Shown here in pieces: positions 11,585 to 21,892 of a stretch of 64,000 nucleotides of DNA. Position 1 is the stretch's first letter. Each line of letters begins with the position of its first letter. A program made the translations under genes and the position numbers. Source of the DNA: Thinopyrum elongatum (Eukaryota; Streptophyta; Magnoliopsida; Poales; Poaceae); contig CM022301.1 of NCBI GenBank assembly GCA_011799875.1, positions 14,031,570 through 14,095,569 of the forward strand. Reading direction: 5' to 3'. The notes under the pieces are model-generated. The model was not told where the DNA came from, searched no databases, and saw only the letters and a list, made by a program, of their open reading frames with translations.

Positions 11585-11765
11585 CCCGAGGGGCTGTTCG
11601 TGAGTGCCTCCCGAAGGGCTGTCCAAGTGACGGTCCTAGTTCTGTGAGTCCTCCCGAAGGGCTGTCCAAGTGACCGTTCGAGTTTCGAAGGTCCTCCCGA
11701 AGGGCTGTCCGCGACACCGTCCGGGGGACTGTTCGACCGCCTCCCGGAGGGCTGTCCAAAGAGAA
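11585..11765 (+). repeat. About 42-bp tandem motif in LTR R-U5
   Basis: Five imperfect repeats contain 'cccgaagggctgtcc' or a close variant. Matching blocks are at about 19077-19257 and, inverted, at about 55820-55995 and 63325-63500. They create open frames on both strands that are not genes. Confidence 0.8.
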
Positions 11766-11965
11766 GACGAGGGTATACATCCTCGCGGTTGGGAGGTTGT
11801 AAATCCTAGCTGCGGGGATCTGCACCGCCGATCGTCATCGACTCTACTTCCGCTGCGCTACGAGTCGGTAACGAAAATGATCAAACCTTGTATACAGTCT
11901 CCATAGTGGTCCTGGGCTGGTGCGTAGGTCGGAAAATTTTTGTTTTCTGCTGCGTTACCCTACAG

Positions 11966-11979
11966 TGACATCATGAGCC
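11966..11979 (+). promoter_or_regulatory. Primer-binding-like site of the Copia element
   Basis: 'tgacatcatgagcc' begins two bases after the LTR end. The second copy has 'tggcatcatgagcc' (inverted at 63107-63120), close to the initiator-tRNA-Met complementary site used by Copia elements (tggtatcagagc). Confidence 0.6.
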
Positions 11980-12677
11980 GTGCTATGCGTAGATGCAGGT
12001 TGCGATCTAGAATACATAGTGATGTATGGGTGTTGCACAATATAATTAGGTAGTAGATGAGTTCTATTACTGAAAATTATTTGTGCGGGTAGCACATGAA
12101 ATCTGTTACCCGATGTTCTTGTTGCTTCCCTGGAATTTGCATATTTCTGATCTTGATAACAGTATGGTGGAGTTTCAATGTTCTGGCAATCCGCGATCCT
12201 GATTGATCAACGAAGTGCTAACAGTTCATTGAATTCCACTGTAGTTAAAAGGAAAGATGAAATTTCGCAGACGAAAGGGCAATGCAGATTTGATCTGCAC
12301 GGGGGTCATGCGTATGACGAAGTTTAGTATGGGGCTCGAGATTTTATTATCTCGGTTTTCATACACCCTGGAAAGTTAATCTAGCGACTTGAATTATCAT
12401 ACTTGATGATGGACGTTGGTAGCTTCGGTTTGTTTCGAAACCTTAGAAGCCACGTAAAACAAGTTTTTGCTTGAACCGATTAGAGACGTCTAAGTTGGTT
12501 TTGCACGAGGGTTTGCATGTGCATGTGATGTGGTATAGCAGTGCTCATAATAATTTGATTATGTATGAGATGACTATATGATGTAAATTAATTAACATGA
12601 CCTGCGTGTCATGATTCGGCATGATGGCTGGAGCCATATGATTGCACTTTAATGACCTGCGTGTCAACCTTATGTAA

Positions 12678-12887
12678 TGCACTTATTTTATTAGCTATAG
12701 AGATAGCAATATTATCTGGTGCATCGACAAGGTGGTGGCAATCTTCGCGAAGGTGAACACCGACGCGAATGCCGAAGACGAAGAAATACAAGAATTCTCC
12801 GTCAGAAAGGGCTATACCATATCATGCTATTATGAATTGCCTGAGATGTTTATCCCTTATGATGCACCCTTCTTGATTGCGCGGTAG
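12678..12887 (+). pseudogene. Short open frame in the Copia leader, also open in the second copy
   Basis: An open frame without an ATG (stop upstream at 12675) encodes about 63 residues containing 'AIFAKVNTDANAEDEEIQEF', 'SCYYELPEMFIPYD' and ending 'FLIAR'. The inverted second copy (62175-62420) encodes nearly the same peptide with about four changes and does have an ATG. I do not recognise it. It does not look like Copia gag. It could be a gag remnant, a captured gene piece or chance. Most other frames in this internal region are broken. Confidence 0.4.
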
Positions 12888-15800
12888 TCGCTTTTTATTA
12901 GGGTGATCTCTCACAAAAATATCATAGTTGATAGTGTTCTCCCAAGTGTAGCACCGTCACGGCACCTAACTTTTCGGGGTGCGCCATGACTAACATGGGT
13001 ACAAACGATTAGGGATGTGTGAGGCGGGTGAGTTCAGACCTCGCAGCGAGATCACTTGGTTATCTTTGACGTTCAGGCATGACAGTCATGAGCTCGGAAC
13101 ACGCCCATCGAAAGATGAACAAGAGTCGCATAGAGATGTGATTGGCAGGTTGGCCTACCGGTTGAGATTTTCGCCATCAGTGGTGACTAACATCAATGAC
13201 GAATAATCAAAACACGGGTCTTGAATCACTCACAATCAATTATGAGAGATATTGATTTGAGTGGGAGCGCACTGTAGAATTATCTTGTTTAATTCTGAGT
13301 GCAATTAATTTTGAACACTGTCTAAGTGTGATTTGCATAATAGTTGTAGAATAATGGCTCGCGTTTCCACCTTCCCTATTAAAATTGAATAGCTGTTAAA
13401 TATCTGGTTAAAACTTTACGGTTGGTAACATAATGTGAGGATTATCCTCAAGAGTGCCAAGAAGGATTTTGTCCTATCGCATACTTTGGTATTCTCTCAC
13501 TTATGCTATGGATCATGTGACTCTCGTCCTTCGATCCAAAAGCTAGAATTCCGTTTCAGTCAAGTGCAATATGTTTGTTTCCATGAGACCCGAACTTCGA
13601 AAGTTTGGATAGTTATGTGATATTCATGGAATCTGAAAATCATTTTCAGAGACAGACAAAGGCTAAAAGATATGAGATATCCAAAGCAATGTTTGTTTGC
13701 AAACTATTAGTAAAAGAAGTTTACTATGCATTAGACTGATAAGAGAGGGATCCAGAAGAACGCCTATCATATGATAAAAGGTGAATAAAACAACAACTTA
13801 AGAGAAAGGAAGTGTCCGAAGGGTGTTAGTGAAACTTTCACGCCTAGGAAGTCCGAGGCTAACGCCACTCTTAAGTTGGGTGCTTCTTCTGAGAGTAGGA
13901 GAAATACTAAAAGTTAAAACTGTTAGAAGTATAAAGGCAATAAAGAAGAAGACTAGAATATCCAGCTCATGTATGAATGTCATACAAAGTTTTTGATGTA
14001 TAGAAGGCTGGTCAAAGATATAGTTCTTGGGAATTATGGTTAAACATGTTAATCACTAATTCTTGGGTATTGTGAGACAATCACAAAGATACCCGCTCGA
14101 TTGCATTCTGTTGCAACTCGATGTAAGAACTACTATGGCCTGAAAGACTAGCTAGGAATGAGGTTGAGATACACACATGGGACATAGTAAATGTTACTAT
14201 ACCTTCCATCGGTGTATTACCTATGTATTTACTTTCATAATTCATTTTAGAGTTTCACACTCTACCCCTTTGCATAAGGTATCTTGCAAGAAGGTTGTTC
14301 ATAATAGAACTTTTTATGTTCGGTGTTATGAATAACATAAGGGCCATACTTTCATTATGAATGAGATGTATGTTATGAATATTGATAATAATATATTACC
14401 TCTGGATTTACATTCATAATTCATTTTAGAGTTTTACACTCTAGCCCCTTGCACAATGTTGTTGCAAAAAGGTTGTTCATAAAAGGAACAATTGTTGTTC
14501 AGTATTATGAATAACATGAAGGGCCATGCTTCCATCCTCGATGGGACGTATGTTATGAATATTGATGGTAATATGATACATCCATAACACTGACGCTAAA
14601 TATCATAAAGACTAAAAGAATACCACACAAGTGTGGCACTGCATTTTGTCACATTGGAGAAACCCGCATGGATAAAATCCATTATGATGGATTTTTGAAG
14701 TCATTTGATTTTGAATCATCTGACACTTGCAACTTTCCTCAGAAAAGTGAAGTGACTGAAATACCGTTCACAGACCATAAGGAACGGACAACAAACTTAT
14801 TGGTGATCATACATTTGATGTGTGTAGTCCGATAAATGTTGTTAGTAGTGGATTTATCTATCTTCAGAAATGACTCAAGTAGATATGTGGATATTTACTT
14901 GATGAGACGTAAGTCTGGATCTTTTGAATTCATTCGAAAGGTTCTCAAAAAGGAAGTAGAAGTTATTGTAACAAGAAAATTATGTTTCTACAATTCGATT
15001 GCAGAAAGGAATATTTGAGTTACAAGTTTAGCGAATGTCTGATGAGTTGTGAAAGTAGTTTCATAACTTGCACCTCCCGGAACACCACTGCAAGTGGAAA
15101 GTCCGTGAAAATGTAATCGAACCATTTATGACATGGTAAGATCAAAGATGACATAAATAAATTTGCCATTATCCCTTTTAAAGAGTGATGCTTTAGAGAC
15201 TGCGGCTTTTACACTGAAAAGAGCTCCATCGGGTCTGTTGAAATGACACCATGGTATGGTACGCCCAACCATGTTATATCTTTTCTTAAACATTTGGAAT
15301 ATGGGGCTTGTGTAAAAGGTTACAAACCTATTCCAAATCAGACAAGTGCTACTTTGTAGGTTATCCCAAGTCATTGGGTATTCCTCCCTCACTATACCGA
15401 GGCAAATAGGTTTGCCACAAAGAACGGTATGCTTTTTGAAGAAAATGGTTCTTTCAAAAAGGTGAGTGGGAGAATAATTCAACTCGACGAGATAACCAGT
15501 ATCTCCATCATCAGGTCAAAGGAAAGAGACCTTGGAAGTAATTCCAGAGTTTCCTACTATGACTGATACGGAAGTCTCTACAATAAAATGTATGGACTTC
15601 GGTCGAACTTGCAGCTGAACCACGTAGGCAAGGCTCGTGCAAACCTCTCAGGTGCGCAAACGAGATATTGTTGTTAGACAGCAGTATACCTACGATACAC
15701 AAGGAAGCGTTGATGGGCCCTGACTCCAGAATTGGCTAAATGCCAATACAATCCGAGATAGTCTCCATATAAATGTTTCAAGATTAAAACCTTGATACAC

Positions 15801-17269
15801 CTTTCGAAAGACTTAGAGTCTAACGAATTTTATGGAACTAAAAACTGATACGGGTAAAAATGTTTTATCCATAAAGCTCGACTTGTTGCAATAACGAGTT
15901 CAAGGAGTTGACTACGATGAGGTTGTTTCATCGTAGCGATGCTTAAAGTCGGTTCGGGTTGAACTAGCAATTAATACATATTTCAATCATGAGATATGAA
16001 ACAAAGGATGACAAAAGGATTTCCATCTGATGGAAATAAAACCAAGGACTTGCATGTGTTACAGTCCAAGGTATTTTGTCATTCCAGAGGATGCTAGTAA
16101 GTATGCAAACTTCAGAGTTCCAGCAATGGACAGAAGAGAGCAAAATGGAGTTGGAATCTTCGTGTTTTGATGAAATGGTCAAAGGGGTTTGACTTCATCA
16201 ATGGGTAACGAAGATGCTTATGATTCAAGAAAGTAAGTGGGAGCATAATAAAATTCTAAAAATGTTGTGTGCTTGACACATTGTTAATTGGAAATAAATT
16301 TCTTGACACGAATTAGGACTTCATTTGAAAATAGTTTTTCGATGAAGTGCTTGGGCAAAATAGCCTTTATATTAGGCATGATGATCTATGGAGATAGATT
16401 TACCTAATGGGGCTGAGCAAAGATACATATTGACAAGATGCTAAAACCTTTTAGCATTAAAAACGTCAAGGAGTGATTCTTGCCGAAGTCACATGGAAAG
16501 AGTTTTTGCAAGACTCGGTGTCCCAAAAACACTGATGAGCAAAATACATGATGGAGATTCCACACACCTTCATGTTTGGATTAATCATGTATTCCATGGT
16601 ATGTAAAAACAACCAGATATGTCCAATACTCCAAAGTTGTTGCGAGTATAGATACCAAAGTGATCAAAAGTACTGATCATGGGACAACAGTGAAAAAAGG
16701 TCATTGAGTACTATAGTAGCACTGATGACATGTTTTCTCTCAAGCGGAGATCATGAAGAGTTCGTTGTAAAAGGTTACATCGATACAGTCTTTATCCATG
16801 CTCCAAGCGATTTTCGATTAAAGTTAAGGGTTTTGTGCAATACACAATATGGTGGCACGGTAGTTGGAAATTGTTCCAAACAAGATACTGAGGCGAATTC
16901 TATAACAAAGGCTAAGTATGTTGACGCTTTAGAAGCGACAAAGAAGTTGTTGAATCATATAGTTCATTCATGAAGTTAGTATGGTTCCAAGAAGGTTTGG
17001 TCAATGGGACACTATTGCAGATAGTTGCTCCATAGCTCAGTCTGAGGAATCAGGTTTCGACCAATGATTCACACATATACAAAGCAAGGTGTACACAAAA
17101 TATGAATTTTGTGAAAGCATGAAAACGCGAGGATATGCAAAGATACACACGGATCTGAAGTCGTCAGATCCATTGGACATCAGGCTATACCACATGCGAA
17201 GCATATTTTACACCAATGTGCCATAGGTGTAAAGTGCATTAACATTAACTAGATTATTGACTCTAGTGC

Positions 17270-17280
17270 AAGTGGGAGTC
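17270..17280 (+). promoter_or_regulatory. Polypurine tract before the 3' LTR
   Basis: 'aagtgggag' plus 'tc' lies directly before the LTR start at 17281. The inverted equivalent is 57786-57796. It primes plus-strand DNA synthesis in LTR retrotransposons. Confidence 0.75.
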
Positions 17281-19456
17281 TGTAGGAGATATGCCCTAGA
17301 GGCAATAATAAATGTTATTATTTATCTCCTTGCTCATAATTATGTTTATGTTCCATGATATAACTGCTGTGGTTCCCGAGCCCGTATATCCATAAAGGCT
17401 CTGGGGAAAACCCATGTGCACGTGTGGAATAATAAACGGTAAAAAGTATTCCTAGTCATGCCTCTAAGACTAGCTCAAGTGTTGCATGATGATTATGTTT
17501 TCCCAATCATGGGCATGTCTATGCCAGCAGCTTTGAGGGCACAATGTTAGAAGAACATTTGTGTTGAATCGACCCGATTGATGTTATGCTATGAGATTCA
17601 TTCGTCACAAGTTAATGGTTGATAACACAGAGATGGTTAACGTTTGCATGATTCCTCAGACCATGAGAGTATCGAGTTTCTTCATGCTTGATTCATGAAC
17701 TTTGGGGTTTGTTAAACGTCATCCGTAACTGGATGGCTATTACGGCGGCTTACGGGTTCATGGGAAAGTATGTTAAGTAACTTGATAGCTCAAGATTGGG
17801 ATTTGCTCCTCCGACGATGGAGAGATATATCTGGGCCCTCTCGGTGTTAAGGTATCCATCATCGTCTGGCCAGACACTTTGTGATTTGATCACGGGGATG
17901 CCGGAACACGGTAACGAGAAAAGAGAACAATACCGGTAACGAGGTAACTAGCATAGTGGACAAGTTGTTGATCCACGGGAATGCCAACATGTCTCGCCTC
18001 GGGTATTTGTAACATATCGCGAAGCAACAGGAATAGCACACGGCAACTGGAGGTTCACTCGAATATTCATTCGTGTGGGTATAGGGGTCAATATGGGTGT
18101 CCACGGCTCCAATGTTGATCATTGATCGGAAGGGGTTCCGTGTCATGTCTATACTTCACCGAACCTATAGGGTCACACGCTTAAGGGTCATCTATCTGCT
18201 GAATACTAGACAGGGAGTCTGAGAGAAAATCATCGAAAAAGTTTCGGACACCGAAAAGTTTCGGACAGTGGAAAAGTTCCGCAGAGAGAGGTCACCGGAT
18301 GAGTTCCGGTGAAACTGAAAAGTTGTTTCAGGGGATACCATTAAGTCAAAATGGTTTCGGCACATGCCTGATAATTCTTGGAGGATGCCAGAATCATTCT
18401 GGAAACTTCTGGGAATTTTCTGTAAGAAAAAACCGGAAATGTTCCGGGGCTGCCGGAACCGCTTCAGATGGTTTTCGCAGATGAAATCACTAAACTGGAA
18501 TTGTTCCAAAACGCGTTGAAAATTATTTTAGTGGGTACTGAAAATGTTCTAAGCCCACATAAATATTTTCAGTTCGAACGGACGCTGAAAAATATCATCG
18601 TGAATAGTGAAAGTGCTTTTTGGAATTTTTTGGAAAGCCACCTTTTAGGGCTTTTTGCTAAAGGCTTCTAGAAGGTGATGTGGATGGATGAGAGCCCCCT
18701 TGGGGGGGGGACCCCTAGGGGGTGGCCGGCCACATGTGGAGCTCCTCCTTGGAGCTCCACATGTCCTTTGGTTTCTCTCTTATGCCCTTGGAAAGAGTTT
18801 CCTTCATGGGTATTTTGGTATTTCTTGAATGCCCATCCTACCCCTTGGTTTTCCTATATAAGGAGGAGAGGGGGCTGCTCAATCCTTCATCCCTTCTCAC
18901 ATACAAGTGCCATTGCAATGATCTGGCTTCTCTCTGCCTCCCACGAAAAGAGTTTCGTAGAGCCGAAAGGCTGTCTGGGTTCCGGTGGGAACTAGTTCTG
19001 GACGGCGAAGCCCTGCCGGATAGATGACACCGTATGTGTGCAACTCTGTAGAGAGGTCGTAGTTTCGATCTTAGTGCCCGAGGGGCTGTTCGTGAGTGCC
19101 TCCCGAAGGGCTGTCCAAGTGACGGTCCTAGTTCTGTGAGTCCTCCCGAAGGGCTGTCCAAGTGACCGTTCGAGTTTCGAAGGTCCTCCCGAAGGGCTGT
19201 CCGCGACACCGTCCGGGGGACTGTTCGACCGCCTCCCGGAGGGCTGTCCAAAGAGAAGGTGAGGGTATATATCCTCGCGGTTGGGAGGTTGTAAATCCTA
19301 GCTGCGGGGATCTGCACCGCCGATCGTCATCGACTCTAGTTCCGCTGCGCTACGAGTCGGTAACGAAAATGATCAAACCTTGTATACAGTCTCCATAGTG
19401 GTCCTGGGCTGGTGCGTAGGTCGGAAAATTTTTGTTTTCTGCTGCGTTACCCTACA
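17281..19456 (+). repeat. 3' LTR of the nested Copia
   Basis: It starts 'tgtaggagatatgccc', ends 'gttaccctaca' and is 2176 bp long. It aligns end to end with 9791-11964 with about 20-22 substitutions and a one-to-two base G-run difference near 18705. The TATA box is at 18855-18861 and the U3 inverted repeat at 18732-18764. Confidence 0.92.
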
Positions 19457-20573
19457 GCCCCCCCTCCCCTAGGCCCATGAGGCCCCCCAACACATGTCGG
19501 GGCCTCCCGAAACCCCTTTCGGTCATGCTGGTCATCACCCGGTACCCCCGGAACAATTTCGGACTCCAATACCCTTCATCCAATATATCGATCTTCACCT
19601 CCGGACCATTCCAAAGTTCCTCGTCATGTCCGAGATCTCATCCAGGACTTCGAACAACCTTCGGTAACCACCATAATGACTCAACTATACGTATATCGTC
19701 ACCAAACGTTAAGTGTGTAGACCCTGCGGGTTCGAGAACTATGTAGACATGACCGAGACACCTCTATGGTCAATAACCAATAGCGGGACCTGGATGCCCA
19801 TATTGGTTCCCACATATTTTACGAAGATCATATCGGTCGAACCTCGATGTCAAGGATTCAGCTAATCCCGTATGCAGTTCCCTTTGTCTATCGGTATGTT
19901 ACTTGCCCGAGATTCGATCGTCGGTATCACCATACCTAGTTCAATCTCGTTACCGGTAAGTCTCTTTACTCGTTCTGTAATACAAGATCTCGTGACTAAC
20001 TAATTGGTCACATTGCTTGCAAGCTTATTGTGATGTTGTATTACCGAGTGGGCCCTGAGATACCTCTCCGTCATATGGAGTGACAAATCCAGTCTTGATC
20101 CATGCCAACTCAACAGACACCCTCGGAGATACCTGTAGAGCACCTTTATAGTCACCCAGTTACATTGCGACATTTGGTACACACAAGGCACTCCTCCGGT
20201 GTCAGTGAGTTGCATGATCTCATGGTCATAGGAACATATACTTGACATGCAGAAAAACGATAGCAATAAACTTGATACGATCATATGCTACGTTCATAGT
20301 TTGGGTCTTGTCCATCACATCATTCTCCTAATAATGTGATCCCGTTATCAAATGACAACTCATGTCCATGGCTAGGAAACCATAGCCATCTTTGATCAAC
20401 GAGCTAGTCCGGTAGAGGCTTACTAGGGACATGTTGTTATCTATGTATCCACACATGTATTTGAGTTTCCGGTCAATACAATTATAGCATGGATAATAAA
20501 CGATTATCATGAACAGGGAAATATGATAATAACCAATTTATTATTGCCTCTAGGGCATATTTCCAACATAAAG

Positions 20574-21272
20574 GGCCTTGCTCCTGGTGCAACCCCTTTA
20601 GTCCCGGTTGGTGTCTGGAACCGGGACTAAAGGTCAGTCTTCAGTCCCGGTTCTAGACACCAACTGGGACTAAAAAGATGCCTATATATATATCCTCGCC
20701 CCTGCCCGCCCTCTCCTCTGTTTTTTGGCCATAGAAGGTGGGAGGTGTGTGTGTGCTGCTCTATTCTACCTTTCTATGCACATGAGGTGTTCGATGAAAT
20801 GCCCGAGCCACACTTACGCTTTCTCCTCTGTTCTTCCTCCAAGCTCGACCTCCAAGCTCCATTTTCCCCAAGATTTGTCTAGATTTAGCGGTGCACCAAC
20901 TATCCAAGTGTTCTAAAAGGTTAGCAACTTCATACTTTCATCTCTCACTACTAGTTTAGCTCATTTCATATGCTCTAGAAGTAGAGTAGTTTGTGGGTTT
21001 TAGTGGAGGAGTGTATGTGGGAGTTTATTTGATTTAGATGCACAATTTGAGCTCAAATTAACTTCTTAGTTTGCACTTGTGTAGGGTGCCGTCCCATCCC
21101 CGTCCACGTCCTCACCGCCATCGATCGCCCGCGCCGATCTCATCGCCGGCACCACCGTGGTGAGCCTCTTGTTCTTATCTTTTTTTTAAAGAACAAATTC
21201 TTACTTGTATGATTTAGATAGCTACTTGTATAATTCTCTTACTTGTATTATTGTTTGTTATTATATAGTGCC
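20574..21272 (+). other. CACTA 5' region: subterminal repeats and leader
   Basis: CACTA DNA resumes after the nested LTR, with inverted 'agtcccggtt' repeats at 20598-20670. A TATA-like 'ctatatatatat' at 20683-20694 is a plausible promoter. The leader appears to contain an intron ending 'ttatatag' just before 21270. No open gene is seen in this stretch. Confidence 0.6.
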
Positions 21273-21716
21273 ATGGTTTTGGTATCCGCCCCCGTCGGCT
21301 CTTGTCCGGTCTATGATTCGGATGTGGTATATTATATTTTACAACTATTTGTTTCATTTAGTGTTTATGAAAATTATGCCGACCAACTTGACATAGATGG
21401 TTTTATCTAGGAGGTATGTAAACCGGAAATTCCAACCGACCCTCTTGTCGAGAGGTTAAATTTAGTTGAAAAAGAAAACAATTATTTGAAAGAAAAATTG
21501 AAAAGAATTGAAGAAGAGAAGATAAAATTGGAGTTGCATGTTGCCGATGTCGTCGATCTACACAAGATCCAGATGGATGCAATGCGCTTGAAGATTAGAA
21601 AGATTAGAAAATATGCCATTGATAAAGAGGCTTGATATCATTATGCTGTTGGATCAATTGTTACCTTAGTTGCGATTTTGATCGCATTTGTTGTTGCATT
21701 TAAATGTTTTACATAG
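21273..21716 (+). pseudogene. CACTA small ORF: coiled coil plus membrane segment, two stops
   Basis: A 147-codon frame starts at ATG 21273, just after an acceptor-like 'atatag', and ends at TAG 21714. It is interrupted by TAG at 21408 and TGA at 21633. The middle is a charged coiled coil ('VEKENNYLKEKLKRIEEEK', then 'LHVADVVDLHK'). The C-terminus is a hydrophobic segment ('AVGSIVTLVAILIAFVVAF') ending 'KCFT'. From recall, similar small coiled-coil/membrane ORFs precede the transposase in wheat CACTA elements; their function is unknown to me. Both stops are single-base changes, the second probably from a Trp codon. Confidence 0.7.
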
Positions 21717-21892
21717 TTTTATGTTATTTTATGAGAACTATGTATGAACTTTATGTATTTATTTTTGCAGTAATAACATTTGATCACTACTGTACTTTGG
21801 TTTTAATGTGATGATGAACTTGTATTAATTTGGTCATTTCTCTATTCATGATGTTCTGTAATGATTTTGATATACTTAATTACATAATACAG

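Larger units (their letters stand above)
9791..11964 (+). repeat. 5' LTR of the nested Copia
   Basis: It starts 'cgtaggagatatgccc' (first base mutated from t) and ends 'gttaccctaca'. U3 contains clustered inverted 'tttcgg/ccgaaa' motifs (10741-10850) and a perfect 14-bp inverted repeat (11240-11272). A TATA box 'tatataa' lies at 11363-11369. The transcribed part carries five imperfect copies, about 42 bp apart, of 'cccgaagggctgtcc' (about 11585-11765). Confidence 0.92.
11965..17280 (+). pseudogene. Decayed Copia polyprotein region
   Basis: Only fragments of pol survive. Near 14836-15018 the integrase core is visible ('SSRYVDIYLMRRKSGSFEF'). At about 16340-16660 the end of the reverse transcriptase is visible in pieces ('IHIDKMLKPFSIKNVKE'). 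At 16704-16973 the RNase H end reads 'NCSKQDTEANSITKAKYVDA', matching the Copia 'SSKQDT.A.ST.EAEY' pattern. Many stops and frameshifts separate them, and no complete gag, protease or RT is left. The polypurine tract is at 17270-17278. The same damage pattern is seen in the second copy. Confidence 0.85.
9791..19456 (+). mobile_element. Full-length Copia LTR retrotransposon with decayed pol
   Basis: Two LTRs of about 2.17 kb (9791-11964 and 17281-19456) flank a 5.3-kb internal region. The LTRs begin with (t/c)gtaggagatatgccctag and end 'ccctaca'. The target-site duplication is 'gccct' (9786-9790) against 'gcccc' (19457-19461), one mismatch. By eye the LTRs differ at about 20-22 positions, roughly 1 percent. 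The internal region keeps a primer-binding-like site, a polypurine tract and recognisable but broken Copia integrase, RT and RNase H. The LTR start resembles Angela/BARE, so this is a related family. The inverted copy at 55616-64000 is its closest relative here. Confidence 0.92.
9122..20568 (-). mobile_element. Angela/BARE-type Copia solo LTR, split by a second Copia
   Basis: The LTR is in reverse orientation: it starts 'tgttggggaacg' at 9122 and ends 'gcatatttccaaca' at 20568, i.e. TGTTGGAAATATGC...CCCCAACA when read forward. It is flanked by a perfect 5-bp duplication, 'taaag' at 9117-9121 and 20569-20573. Removing the inner element (9791-19456 plus one 5-bp duplication) leaves about 1.78 kb, the usual length of an Angela/WIS/BARE LTR. 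No internal region or second LTR is present, so it is a solo LTR left by LTR-LTR recombination. A minus-strand TATA-like 'ctatatatatag' lies near 9578-9590. Confidence 0.88.

Noticed and set aside
11346..11825. 159-residue frame on the minus strand, repeated at 18838-19317
   Set aside because: It is a by-product of the LTR R-U5 tandem motif, antisense to the element, with no domain.
15126..15482. 118-residue frame on the minus strand inside the Copia interior
   Set aside because: Antisense shadow of the decayed pol region; the sense direction carries the recognisable Copia fragments.
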